From contig WESA01000003.1 of NCBI GenBank assembly GCA_009768935.1, positions 56,324 through 120,323 of the forward strand: DNA of 64,000 bases. Direction: 5' to 3'. The notes under the pieces are model-generated. The model saw only the letters and a program-made list of their open reading frames with translations. It searched no databases and had not been told where the DNA came from. A program made the position numbers and the translations under genes. Source of the DNA: Rectinema subterraneum. GTDB taxonomy: Bacteria; Spirochaetota; Spirochaetia; Treponematales; Rectinemataceae. This document shows, piece after piece, positions 7,906-16,414 of the stretch; position 1 is the stretch's first letter; every line of letters begins with the position of its first letter.

Positions 7906-9174
7906 ATGACATTATTTCAATATGCCGTAGTGGCGTCGATTCTTCACGACGAAAAACAGAAGCAAGAGCTGCTTTCAAAATTCGAGCAGGCATTGATCGA
8001 AGCTGGAGGTGAGCTTCAGTCTGTCGGGACGCATACACTATGCCCTCGGAACACCAACCTTCCTCTCTTTATTTTTGTCCTCACTGGAGGCACCGAAGCC
8101 GAAGCGATGCAGCTTATTCAAAAAGAAAAAATGATAGAGCAGGGTACACCTGTCGTCCTCCTGGCTCATCCTTTCCAAAACTCGCTTCCCGCAGCAATGG
8201 AGATCCTTGCCAAAGTGAAGCAGGATAGTGGCAAAGGGCTCATTCTGCAGGCAGACGCATCCGGAGTGTTCGATGCTGCTGCCCTGGGGAACATTATCGC
8301 TGTATCGCAAAGCATGAGAACCCTGCAAGCGAGCCGCATTGGCGTTGTCGGGAAGCCTTCAGACTGGCTTATTGCATCGAGCCAGCATCCGGACATTGCA
8401 AAAAAAGCCTGGGGTCTGACCCTAATCGATATTCCTTTTGCAGAACTTATGCATGACATAGAAGCCATTCGCGCAAAACCCGAGCGCGCGCCCGATATGC
8501 CAGGCTTGCGTGCAAAAGCTGAGTTCTTTTCCGAGGCAGATGAGGCGGATATGCGCAAATCCGCGGAAATTCTGCAGGCACTGAAAGGCATTGTCGCTCG
8601 CTATAGGCTTACTGCGCTGACATTGCGTTGTTTTGACCTTGTATTGCAGGACAGCAGCACTGGATGTCTTGCGCTTTCAGCACTTGCCGATGAAGGGATC
8701 GATGCAGGATGCGAAGGTGATATCCCTTCGATTATTGCGCTTCACTGGATGCGTACGCTCACGGGAATGACAGGATGGATGGCAAATCCTTCGAGAATTT
8801 CGATTGATAAAGAAAAAGGAACTGCTCAGGCGCTTATTGCGCATTGCACCGCTCCACGCTCCATTCTTTCAAGCTATGGATTGCGCAGTCATTTTGAATC
8901 GGGTTTGGGTGTAGCAGTCGCCGGAATTACTCCTGAAGGTCCGGTAACATTGGTAAGGATCGGAGGAAAGAATCTGGAAAGAGTGTGGTTTTCTAACGCG
9001 TCAGTTATTGGCAGCCCCCGCCAAGAAGGCCTTTGCAGAACACAGGCCTTGCTTGAACTTCCGGAAGCTCGCGCTGAGGAACTCCTCACCAACCCTCTTG
9101 GTAACCATCTTGTCATGATTCGCGGCGATTGGATAAAGCGCATAGAAGCTTTTATCCGGCTATGGCAATCATAG
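7906..9174 (+). CDS. L-fucose/L-arabinose isomerase-like protein
   Basis: 422 residues resembling the sugar-isomerase family that includes L-fucose and L-arabinose isomerases. The N-terminal alpha/beta region has 'FVLTGGTEAEA' and 'PVVLLAHPFQNS'. A glutamate in 'DAGCEGDIPS' is a candidate metal ligand, and the C-terminal barrel contains 'GNHLVMIRGDW'. The substrate cannot be told from the sequence, and no other sugar gene adjoins. A strong GAAGGAG ribosome binding site (7893-7899) lies 6 nt before the ATG. It converges on the next gene with a 4-base gap. Confidence 0.7.
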   Translation: MTLFQYAVVASILHDEKQKQELLSKFEQALIEAGGELQSVGTHTLCPRNTNLPLFIFVLTGGTEAEAMQLIQKEKMIEQGTPVVLLAHPFQNSLPAAMEILAKVKQDSGKGLILQADASGVFDAAALGNIIAVSQSMRTLQASRIGVVGKPSDWLIASSQHPDIAKKAWGLTLIDIPFAELMHDIEAIRAKPERAPDMPGLRAKAEFFSEADEADMRKSAEILQALKGIVARYRLTALTLRCFDLVLQDSSTGCLALSALADEGIDAGCEGDIPSIIALHWMRTLTGMTGWMANPSRISIDKEKGTAQALIAHCTAPRSILSSYGLRSHFESGLGVAVAGITPEGPVTLVRIGGKNLERVWFSNASVIGSPRQEGLCRTQALLELPEARAEELLTNPLGNHLVMIRGDWIKRIEAFIRLWQS

Positions 9175-9178
9175 ACGA

Positions 9179-9787
9179 TTACACGAAGAAATCGTAATTC
9201 GACTTGATGTGCTCAGCGAAGCCCTCCTGATACGAAATATTCGCGCGGGTTTCTGAAAAAATTGTGCTCGGAGGGCCATGACCTGGGAAAATCACTGTTT
9301 CTTGCGGGAGGGAAAATAGCTTCTGCTGTATACGTGCTGCAAGCGCATTGGTATTAAATGTGCTACTTGTTTTTCCGATTAAGCCAGCATGCAGGACATC
9401 CCCTGTGAACAGGAACGACTCATCGACGAGATAGACAATGGAATCCTGAGAATGCCCCGGTACCGCAATCGCTCTGACAGAAAAACCGGCTTCCTCGAAT
9501 GATTCGCCATCTCTGACCTTTTTGCATTGGAATTCAAGGATCTTTGCATTGGAGGCATAGATTATCGGACTGTAAATCTTCATTATTGTCGAAAGTCCGC
9601 GAATATGATGTGTATGGTTGTGCGTTATGAATATGGCACAGAGGTCAAAGTGGTTTTGCTCGATTTTTTCTATCATTGTTGGCGTAAGTTCGGCAGGATC
9701 CACCGCAATGGCCTTGCCCAGTTTTTCGTTTCCAATCATATAACTGTTCGAAAAACCGAAAATGGAATAATGCTGATAAATTTTCAT
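9179..9787 (-). CDS. Metallo-beta-lactamase-fold hydrolase (glyoxalase II-like)
   Basis: 202 residues with the order of metal motifs seen in glyoxalase II-like proteins: 'THNHTHH' (residues 55-61), 'PGHSQDS', 'LFTGDVLHAG' and 'FPGHGP'. The canonical HxHxDH motif reads H-N-H-T-H-H, so the Asp of the second metal site is His60. The protein is short for a true GloB and lacks the C-terminal helical domain. The ATG overlaps the stop of the pentapeptide-repeat gene (ATGA). Confidence 0.85.
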   Translation of the reverse strand: MKIYQHYSIFGFSNSYMIGNEKLGKAIAVDPAELTPTMIEKIEQNHFDLCAIFITHNHTHHIRGLSTIMKIYSPIIYASNAKILEFQCKKVRDGESFEEAGFSVRAIAVPGHSQDSIVYLVDESFLFTGDVLHAGLIGKTSSTFNTNALAARIQQKLFSLPQETVIFPGHGPPSTIFSETRANISYQEGFAEHIKSNYDFFV

Positions 9788-10383
9788 AGGTATAAATGCT
9801 CCAGATCGCGGACTGCTTCCGCAATATTCGATCCGACAAACGTGACGTTGGATTCCTTTGCTGGAATGTAGAAGGCGCGTTTGAAATCGCAGTTGTCGAA
9901 ATTGACTGTATCGAGATCACAGAGCATAAAGCGCGAATTATAGAGATTCGATCCGGAAAAGGTACAATCGGAAAAGTGCGAGCCATTGAAGTTTGTTTGG
10001 ATAAGTTCGGAATTTTCAAAACTGCAATCGAGGAAATTTGATGAGCCGAATGAGCAGAAATCTATATCTGTGCCGGAAAAGTCGCACGAAATGAATTCTG
10101 ATCCATCCAGAAAAGAGAGATGGAATGAAGCGCCTGTGAACATTGCGTGATGCATTTTGACATTTCTGAAAGAACAGCCAACAAATCGGTAGCGGGAAAA
10201 ATCCATTCCCATTATCGTTGCATCGTCAAAAACACGATTCATGATGAGCGTTTGGGATCGCAATTCTTCAAGGGATTTGCGCATGCGTTCTGCATCATTT
10301 TTCAGGTGATCGAAGCAGAGAGTTTCGAGCGAAAATGAAGGCCGGTGGCAACCCTCGACGGAGCAAGGAACAACCTTGAACAT
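9784..10383 (-). CDS. Pentapeptide-repeat protein
   Basis: 199 residues. From about residue 60 to 185 the chain consists of pentapeptide units with a central Phe or Leu, for example 'CSFRN', 'CDFSG', 'SNFLD', 'CTFSG' and 'CDFKR', expected to form a right-handed quadrilateral beta-helix. The first 30 residues hold three Cys and two His in a C-x4-CH...C-x2-H pattern that could bind zinc. The role is unknown; some relatives mimic DNA and protect gyrase, but nothing here shows that. The start is 6 nt after a TAGGCT -10 box, without a ribosome binding site. Confidence 0.85.
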   Translation of the reverse strand: MFKVVPCSVEGCHRPSFSLETLCFDHLKNDAERMRKSLEELRSQTLIMNRVFDDATIMGMDFSRYRFVGCSFRNVKMHHAMFTGASFHLSFLDGSEFISCDFSGTDIDFCSFGSSNFLDCSFENSELIQTNFNGSHFSDCTFSGSNLYNSRFMLCDLDTVNFDNCDFKRAFYIPAKESNVTFVGSNIAEAVRDLEHLYL

Positions 10384-10389
10384 GCCTAC

Positions 10390-10418
10390 AGCCTACATGA
10401 TTTGGCGGCAGCGCTCAA
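10390..10418 (-). promoter_or_regulatory. Promoter of the pentapeptide-repeat gene
   Basis: Minus strand: TTGAGC (10418-10413), 17 nt, TAGGCT (10395-10390), then only 6 nt to the ATG at 10383. The same -10 hexamer precedes the FGE-like gene. The spacing implies a leaderless mRNA. Confidence 0.5.
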
Positions 10419-10456
10419 GGTCCATACCATTATTCCGATACAGATTCGCTGTGTGC

Positions 10457-10485
10457 TTGCCAGGAATCTCCATCCTGTGTAGTAT
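10457..10485 (+). promoter_or_regulatory. Promoter of the zinc-ribbon/murI/rsgA/mutS2 unit
   Basis: TTGCCA (10457-10462), 17 nt, TAGTAT (10480-10485), then 7 nt to the ATG at 10493. No ribosome binding site lies between, so the mRNA is likely leaderless. Confidence 0.5.
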
Positions 10486-10492
10486 TTTATCC

Positions 10493-10783
10493 ATGTGTTA
10501 TGCATGTGGCGCTCTCTTGCCGTATGGATACAAGCCAGGCTTCAATGATACTTGCGAGCAGTGTGGCAAGGACTTGCACGTATGCCAGATGTGCCGTTTC
10601 TATACGCCTGGACTGCATTGGGACTGCGCCGAGAATATCGACGAACAGGTTTTCGACAAAGAGAAGCGCAACCATTGCGAGTGGTTCTCGGCTGCAGAGA
10701 AGTTCGTAGAGAATTCTAGCACAGACAGGACAGTTTCGCAGTCTGACGCGAAACGCAAGTTCGATGCGCTGTTCGGAGACTGA
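10493..10783 (+). CDS. Small zinc-ribbon protein, function unknown
   Basis: 96 residues beginning 'MCYACGALLPYGYK'. It contains a C-x2-C pair near the start and two more Cys pairs in 'CEQCGKDLHVCQMC', then 'WDCAE' and 'HCEWF'. The spacing suggests one or two zinc-binding ribbons. I recall similar small proteins in spirochaetes and deltaproteobacteria but know no function. The start was set by the promoter spacing and by the Cys motif lying at the N-terminus; a longer frame from 10376 would run into the promoter region. The stop is directly followed by the murI start. Confidence 0.7.
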   Translation: MCYACGALLPYGYKPGFNDTCEQCGKDLHVCQMCRFYTPGLHWDCAENIDEQVFDKEKRNHCEWFSAAEKFVENSSTDRTVSQSDAKRKFDALFGD

Positions 10784-11599
10784 ATGCAAAGCAACAACGA
10801 TGCATTGCATGTATGTGTGTTTGATTCAGGCATCGGCGGATTACCATTCCTGAAAGCAATTCACCAGGAGTGGAGAGGAGTCACGATTTCGTATGTTGCT
10901 GACGATGCCGGTTTTCCATATGGAACAAAATCCCCCGAAGCCATTCGGGACATTCTGTTCGAGCGAGTAAGAAGAATCCGCGCTCGCCTCGATCCGGATA
11001 TACTCGTGATATCCTGTGTGACCGCAGTGCAGATTGGGCTCAAAGATCTGCAGGCAGCACACCGTCCGATGAAAATCATTGGTGCTATTCCTCCGATTGC
11101 GCAAGCAGCCCGGGAAACGCAATCGCACCGTATTGCGGTGCTCACTACTGCCCGCGCTGCGGAAGATGCTTTTCTTGATGATATGATTGCTCGAGATGCT
11201 CCGGAAATCGATGTGTTCAGGATCCCTGCGCAAGACCTTGTCGATTATGTCGAGCAGCATTTGCCTTTTGCGGAGCAGGAAAGCGCTGAAGCGGCTGTCG
11301 AACCATATATCGCGTATGCCCTGGAAAAGGGAGCTGACAGGCTTGTCCTGGCAAGCAGTCATTTTGTTTTTCTTGAGGAAGCAATTCGGCATGTTATTAC
11401 TGCGCGCGGAATGGATGATGTCCATTGCCTGGATTCAAGAGAGCATGTGCTTTCTGCGCTTCGGCGTTTTTTGTTTTCTGAGCCTGCGGCCGAGGCGGCT
11501 AACGAGGGGGGCTTTTATCTGACAGGCGACAGAAAACCTTGTCCTTCCTACATTGCGTGGGCGAACCGGTTCGGGACAGCTGTGCCCGAACTGCTTTGA
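10784..11599 (+). CDS. murI: Glutamate racemase-like protein with one catalytic cysteine replaced
   Basis: 271 residues of the aspartate/glutamate racemase family. Glutamate racemase makes D-glutamate for peptidoglycan using two cysteines. The N-terminal 'VFDSGIGGL' (Asp14, Ser15) and 'DDAGFPYG' are normal. The first Cys is present but in 'SCVTA' rather than 'ACNTA' (Cys78). The second box, normally 'LGCTHYP', reads 'LASSHFV', so the second Cys is Ser191. Either it works by a different proton relay or it has another role. It lies between the zinc-ribbon gene and rsgA. Confidence 0.75.
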   Translation: MQSNNDALHVCVFDSGIGGLPFLKAIHQEWRGVTISYVADDAGFPYGTKSPEAIRDILFERVRRIRARLDPDILVISCVTAVQIGLKDLQAAHRPMKIIGAIPPIAQAARETQSHRIAVLTTARAAEDAFLDDMIARDAPEIDVFRIPAQDLVDYVEQHLPFAEQESAEAAVEPYIAYALEKGADRLVLASSHFVFLEEAIRHVITARGMDDVHCLDSREHVLSALRRFLFSEPAAEAANEGGFYLTGDRKPCPSYIAWANRFGTAVPELL

Positions 11600-11622
11600 G
11601 GAACAAGCTAGTGGGAACCAGC

Positions 11623-12606
11623 ATGCTAGGCATCGTTCTTTCCTTCAGCAACCATTATGCGCGAGTGAGATGCGAAGACAATACAGTTCGTCTCTGCACC
11701 ATCAAAGGCAAGAGAATCCGCTCTCTCGATGGCTGGTACAATGCGCTTGCAGCAGGTGACAGGGTTTCTGTTCAGATCATTTCTGATGGCGAAGGTGTAA
11801 TCGAAAAGCTGCTGCCCCGTAGGAATGTCTTCGGGCGGTTCAATGAAAAGGGAGGCGCGGATCAAGCGTTTGCAGCCAATATCGACATGGTCGTATGCGT
11901 GACTAGCGCAAATTCCCCGCCTTTCCGGCCTAGATTCATCGATCGGGTAAGCGTCATAACTGAACAGTGCGGCGTTCCGCTATTGATTCTTTTCAACAAA
12001 ATAGACTTGGGAAGCGATGAACATGCTGAAGCGAGGCTTTCTGTTTTCGAATCGCTGGGATATAAGGTTCTTCGTTGTTCGGCATTGCTTCAGCAGGGAT
12101 TGAATGCGTTGCGTGAATCCATTCTCGGCAAAACAGCAGTTTTTGTCGGCCAATCAGGCACAGGAAAATCGAGTATAATCAATGTACTAATGCCTGGTAT
12201 CGACCGCAAGGTCGCAGCGATTTCCGAAAAATACAATAGAGGCAAGCACACGACGACACTCGCGGAGCTCTTTTTCTCTCCGGAAGGAGATATAGCAGTT
12301 ATCGATACGCCGGGATTTCGCCGCCTGGCCATGCGCAATATCGAACCTGATGATTTGAGCGCATATTTCCCTGACATGATGCCATTTATCGGGAAATGCG
12401 CCTTCGGAGCTTCATGTTCCCATACCCATGAGTCCGGCTGCGCAATCATGGATGCTGTCCAAAATGGCATAATCCACTATGATCGCTACGAAAGCTATCT
12501 GCGCATACGCAGCGAACTCGAGCGATCCAGACAGTGGAAGAAAGAAGAAACAGGAAAATTTCGCAAAACTCCCAAGTTTCGCCTTGAGGATGAAGAGGGA
12601 TGGTAA
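11623..12606 (+). CDS. rsgA: Ribosome small-subunit-dependent GTPase RsgA
   Basis: Circularly permuted GTPase that matures the 30S subunit. It has an N-terminal OB fold (about 1-65) and then G-motifs in permuted order: 'NKID' (G4), 'GQSGTGKSS' (G1) and 'DTPGFR' (G3). A C-terminal zinc motif follows, 'CAFGASCSHTHESGC'. With this start the protein is 327 residues. The ATG at 11623 gives the usual 'M-x-G-x-V' N-terminus. A GTG at 11611, 8 nt after a gagga box that overlaps the murI stop, is a good alternative. Confidence 0.93.
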   Translation: MLGIVLSFSNHYARVRCEDNTVRLCTIKGKRIRSLDGWYNALAAGDRVSVQIISDGEGVIEKLLPRRNVFGRFNEKGGADQAFAANIDMVVCVTSANSPPFRPRFIDRVSVITEQCGVPLLILFNKIDLGSDEHAEARLSVFESLGYKVLRCSALLQQGLNALRESILGKTAVFVGQSGTGKSSIINVLMPGIDRKVAAISEKYNRGKHTTTLAELFFSPEGDIAVIDTPGFRRLAMRNIEPDDLSAYFPDMMPFIGKCAFGASCSHTHESGCAIMDAVQNGIIHYDRYESYLRIRSELERSRQWKKEETGKFRKTPKFRLEDEEGW

Positions 12607-15089
12607 TGCACGAGCACAGCCTTGCACGCCTTGATTTTTTCCGGCTTCGTGAGAGGCTGGAAGGATATTGCCTTTCCTATGAAGGGCGCGCACTGATGCG
12701 CAACACTCTTCCCTGTTCGAATCCAGAATCAGTTCGCAGGCTCAAACGCGATCTCTATCTGCTTTCCGAGGGGCTTAGAGAAAGGGAAATTCCAGCCTTG
12801 CCTTTCCCCGACCTTGATGTTGTTGTGCAAAAAGCAAAGAAAGAAGGCCTTGCCCTTGATGTAGACGAGCTCTTTGCCTTAGGCATATGGGCTACATCAT
12901 ATGAACAGATTGTCGGGCTAGTGCGCTCGATACTTGAAGCCAGCGACAGAGCGAAGAGAGCGCACCAACCAGAAGAGAATGTGCCCATGACGGCATTTGA
13001 CAGCAGCGCTGATACTGAGGAATGGGCGATGCTCGGCATCGAGACAGCAGTTTTTTCTGCTCCTTCGCTCGCGCTGCTTCGAGAGAGAATATTTGCGATT
13101 CTTACACCAGAAGGCGAAATCAGAGACTTGCCCCGGATTCGGGCGCTAAAGCGGGCCATCCATACAGCACAGCTCGAAAATCAGCGGCTCGTCAGCCAAT
13201 ATCTGTCGGATCCGGATTTGCAGGATGCACTGCAGTCGAATGCCGCCACAGAGCGCGACAACCGCACTGTGCTTGCTATCAAGGCAAATTTCAAAGGCAG
13301 GGTAAAGGGCATTGTTCATGAATTCTCTTCGACTGGCCAGACTGTTTTTATCGAGCCGCTGGAGCTGATCGAGCGCAACAACCGGCTTCTGGAACTGGAA
13401 ACCAGGCTCAATGAAGAAATACGCGCCATCCTCCGCGAAACAACAGAAGCCATCCGTCCGCTTGTGCCATCCTTTGAGAGAGCACGACAGCACCTGGCAG
13501 CTATCGATGCAAGGCTTGCTCGCGCAATACAGCTCCGGAGGGAGGATCTTGTCAATGCCACGCTTCTCGACGAAGGCCTGCACTTGTATCAGGCCAGACA
13601 CCCACTTTTGGGAAAGAAAGCTGTGCCGATCGATGTCGATGTGCCGGATGGAACACGCGTGCTCATCATCACCGGGCCCAATACGGGAGGCAAGACAGTT
13701 TCGCTCAAGACAATCGGGCTTCTTGCGCTTTTGAATCAGTATGGAGCTGGCATTCCTGCGCTATCTACTTCAGGATTTGCAGTTTTTGATACAGTTTTTG
13801 CCGATATCGGCGATGAACAATCCATCGATCAGTCTCTTTCCACATTTTCGGGGCATATGCGCGTCATTTCCGACATTGTGCGTGCAGCTACCGGCAGAAG
13901 CCTTGTGCTGCTCGACGAACTTGGAGCAGGAACCGATCCCGAAGAAGGGTGCGCCATCGCTATGGCCTTGCTCGACTTTTTTCTGGAGCGTAAGAGCCTG
14001 ACCATTGCGACCACTCATCACGGTATTCTCAAGAATTATGGATATACAAAACCCGGCTGTCTCAATGCCTCGATGGAGTTCGACGCGCAAAGTCTGAGTC
14101 CTACCTATCGCATGTGTATGGGAATTCCTGGCGAAAGCCGCGCACTGGAGATTGCCAGGCAGACGGGCCTGTCCGATGAAATAGTGGCGACCGCGACAAG
14201 CTATCTCGATGATGAGCGAACCGATTATTCAGCGTTGATGCGCTCTCTGGGAGAGAAGCAGCGTGAACTCGACAGGCTGGAGCAGGAAAAACGCAAGCAG
14301 TTGAAAGGAGCACAGGAGTCTCGCCGGAATGCGGATTTGCAGAATCTGAAGGTGCGGCAGAGAGAGCTGGAACTGCGGCGCCAGGGTGTTGCCGAGCTGA
14401 ACCGCCTTCTTTCGGAAAGCCGCAGGACCTTCGAAAATCTTGTAAGAGAGATCAGAGAATCTGGAAGAAAGGTGGAGGAGGCTTCCAGTGCGCGGGAATT
14501 TCTGAATGAGCTTTCTGAAGAAGCCAAGCGGGAAAACGACGAACTGAGCCGATTCGAAGCGGAGACAAAAACGCTTGCTCGTTCACTTTCCGATGGGAAT
14601 GCTCCGTCCCGCCGAATCGATCCGGCGTCGGCAAGCGTTGGAGAAAAAGTACTGTATGCTGGTCGCGAAGCGATCATCGTACGCAAGCTGGATGAAAAGA
14701 GAGTTCTCATTCAAGCAGGCTCGCTGCGCATTCCAGTAGCGATGGAAGATCTCAGCATCCCGCCTTTGCATAAAAAACCGGACAGTGAGACCAAACTTGT
14801 CTATCAGGTGGAGCTTTCAAGCCCTGGCGAAGGATCCTCAAAGCCGCTGCCCGAGATCGATGTGCGTGGGATGCGGCTTGCCCAAGCGCTTGAAACGCTC
14901 GCGCACCAAATCGATGCAGCGAGCTTGGGTGGGCTGGGTGTTTTTTCCGTCATCCATGGCACCGGCGAAGGTATTCTCGGGAAAGGCATCCATGAGTGGC
15001 TGAAAACGCAGCCCTCGGTAGCTGATTACTATTTCGCGCGGCCTGAAGACGGGGGTTTTGGAAAAACATGGGTACATCTGAAACCATAA
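12606..15089 (+). CDS. mutS2: Endonuclease MutS2
   Basis: 827-residue MutS family member lacking the mismatch-recognition domain. It has a core/lever region (1-320) and the ABC ATPase with 'ITGPNTGGKT' (about 354) and 'LLDELGAGTDP'. A long charged coiled coil runs at about 540-660, and a C-terminal Smr nuclease domain (about 750-827) has 'IDVRGM' and 'HGTGEGIL'. MutS2 proteins suppress recombination or resolve collided ribosomes. The start at 12606 shares its A with the rsgA stop (TAATG) and has GAGG about 7 nt upstream; the ATG at 12600 would be too close to that box. Confidence 0.95.
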   Translation: MHEHSLARLDFFRLRERLEGYCLSYEGRALMRNTLPCSNPESVRRLKRDLYLLSEGLREREIPALPFPDLDVVVQKAKKEGLALDVDELFALGIWATSYEQIVGLVRSILEASDRAKRAHQPEENVPMTAFDSSADTEEWAMLGIETAVFSAPSLALLRERIFAILTPEGEIRDLPRIRALKRAIHTAQLENQRLVSQYLSDPDLQDALQSNAATERDNRTVLAIKANFKGRVKGIVHEFSSTGQTVFIEPLELIERNNRLLELETRLNEEIRAILRETTEAIRPLVPSFERARQHLAAIDARLARAIQLRREDLVNATLLDEGLHLYQARHPLLGKKAVPIDVDVPDGTRVLIITGPNTGGKTVSLKTIGLLALLNQYGAGIPALSTSGFAVFDTVFADIGDEQSIDQSLSTFSGHMRVISDIVRAATGRSLVLLDELGAGTDPEEGCAIAMALLDFFLERKSLTIATTHHGILKNYGYTKPGCLNASMEFDAQSLSPTYRMCMGIPGESRALEIARQTGLSDEIVATATSYLDDERTDYSALMRSLGEKQRELDRLEQEKRKQLKGAQESRRNADLQNLKVRQRELELRRQGVAELNRLLSESRRTFENLVREIRESGRKVEEASSAREFLNELSEEAKRENDELSRFEAETKTLARSLSDGNAPSRRIDPASASVGEKVLYAGREAIIVRKLDEKRVLIQAGSLRIPVAMEDLSIPPLHKKPDSETKLVYQVELSSPGEGSSKPLPEIDVRGMRLAQALETLAHQIDAASLGGLGVFSVIHGTGEGILGKGIHEWLKTQPSVADYYFARPEDGGFGKTWVHLKP

Positions 15090-15100
15090 AAGATTTGCAA

Positions 15101-15130
15101 TTGACACCAATTTATGCTGCATGGTATCGT
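15101..15130 (+). promoter_or_regulatory. Promoter for yebC and the ruv genes
   Basis: TTGACA (15101-15106), an 18-nt spacer and TATCGT (15125-15130). It is followed by a short leader with AAAGGAG (15152-15158) before the yebC ATG. Unlike many promoters in this window, it leaves room for a normal ribosome binding site. Confidence 0.5.
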
Positions 15131-15163
15131 TATGCGGCATTTTTATCAGCCAAAGGAGTTTTC

Positions 15164-15898
15164 ATGTCCGGACATAGTAAATGGGCAACCATAAAGCACA
15201 AAAAAGGCGCGCTCGACGCTAAAAGAGGGCAGCTTTTTACAAAGCTTATCAAGGAAATATCGATCGCTGCCCGCATGGGTGGTGGCGATCCGGAAGGCAA
15301 CCCGCGCCTGCGCACCGCAGTGCTCAAGGCCCGTGCTGCCAACATGCCAAAAGACAATATCGACCGCGCGATCAAGAAAGGCACAGGCGAGCTTGAAGGC
15401 ACCATCTATGAAGAGCTTTTCTACGAAGCATATGCCCCTGGCGGCGGAGCAATGCTCATCGAAGTGCTGACCGACAACAAGAACCGCGCAGCCGCAGAAA
15501 TCCGCAATATTGTCACGCGATCTGGCGCGAACCTTGGAACCGCAGGTTCTGTCGCGTATCTTTTCAAAAGAAAAGGCGTGCTAACCTATGATGGCGAAAA
15601 GTATACCGAAGACCAGATTCTGGAAGCGGCGCTCGATGCAGGAGCGGACGATGTGGTGAATGAGGACGGAAGCATAGTCGTGTTTACCGATCCCGCTTCT
15701 TTCGAAGATGTGCTCAATGCGATGAACGCAAAAGGTTTCGAGACCCTCGGTGCTGAAATATCCATGGTTCCCGATACCTACATCAGTGTCGATGCAGAGA
15801 CAGCAGCTAAGATACAGAGGCTTATCGATAAGCTGGAAGAGAACGAAGACGTGCAGAATGTCTATCACAACATCGAAATGCCTGAAATCGAAGAGTGA
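15164..15898 (+). CDS. yebC: YebC/PmpR family protein
   Basis: 244 residues, the normal family length. The N-terminus 'MSGHSKWATIKHKKG' is diagnostic, as are 'NPRLRTAVLKARAANMP' and the acidic C-terminal domain. YebC-type proteins have been described as transcription regulators and more recently as factors aiding translation of proline-rich stretches; which applies here is not shown. The start was chosen at the family N-terminus with AAAGGAG upstream. It leads into ruvC, an order common in bacteria. Confidence 0.95.
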   Translation: MSGHSKWATIKHKKGALDAKRGQLFTKLIKEISIAARMGGGDPEGNPRLRTAVLKARAANMPKDNIDRAIKKGTGELEGTIYEELFYEAYAPGGGAMLIEVLTDNKNRAAAEIRNIVTRSGANLGTAGSVAYLFKRKGVLTYDGEKYTEDQILEAALDAGADDVVNEDGSIVVFTDPASFEDVLNAMNAKGFETLGAEISMVPDTYISVDAETAAKIQRLIDKLEENEDVQNVYHNIEMPEIEE

Positions 15899-15906
15899 TT
15901 AAAGAA

Positions 15907-16413
15907 ATGGCTGCTCGTCGCGCTATCGTAGCGATTGGGATTGATCCTGGAATCGCTGCGGTAGGATTCGGCGTAGTCCGAACGAGGGAAGGGAGTCTCG
16001 AACTAATCGCTCATGGATGCATTCAGACAGAATCGTCCGTACCGATGGGCAAGAGGCTCGCGCACATATTCAATGAGATCAAAAGGCTGTTGCAGCAATA
16101 TGCTCCTGATGTCGGCGGCATCGAGGAGCTTTATTTTTTTAGAAACGTATCATCGGCATTCCCTGTAGCAGAAGCGCGAGGTGTCATCAGGCTCGCATTC
16201 GAAGAAGCGAACATCGAACTCATGCAGCATACCCCAAATGCCATCAAGAAATCCGTAACCGGTTCCGCCCGCGCAGATAAATTGCAGGTGCAGGAAATGG
16301 TGCGCATCCTCCTCGGCATGAAAGAGATACCCAAACCGGATCATGCAGCCGACGCGCTGGCTGCGGCGATTTGTACATTGCATTCGATTGGCCCCGCAGG
16401 CTATACTCTTTGA
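15907..16413 (+). CDS. ruvC: Holliday junction resolvase RuvC
   Basis: Endonuclease that cuts Holliday junctions moved by RuvAB. The 168-residue protein has the catalytic acids: Asp13 in 'GIDPG', Glu near residue 67 in 'GGIEELYF', and the two Asp residues of 'PDHAADALA' near 144. The ATG at 15907 was chosen; an in-frame GTG at 15895 overlaps the yebC stop. The ruvC-ruvA-ruvB order makes a complete resolvasome operon. Confidence 0.94.
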   Translation: MAARRAIVAIGIDPGIAAVGFGVVRTREGSLELIAHGCIQTESSVPMGKRLAHIFNEIKRLLQQYAPDVGGIEELYFFRNVSSAFPVAEARGVIRLAFEEANIELMQHTPNAIKKSVTGSARADKLQVQEMVRILLGMKEIPKPDHAADALAAAICTLHSIGPAGYTL

Positions 16414-16414
16414 C

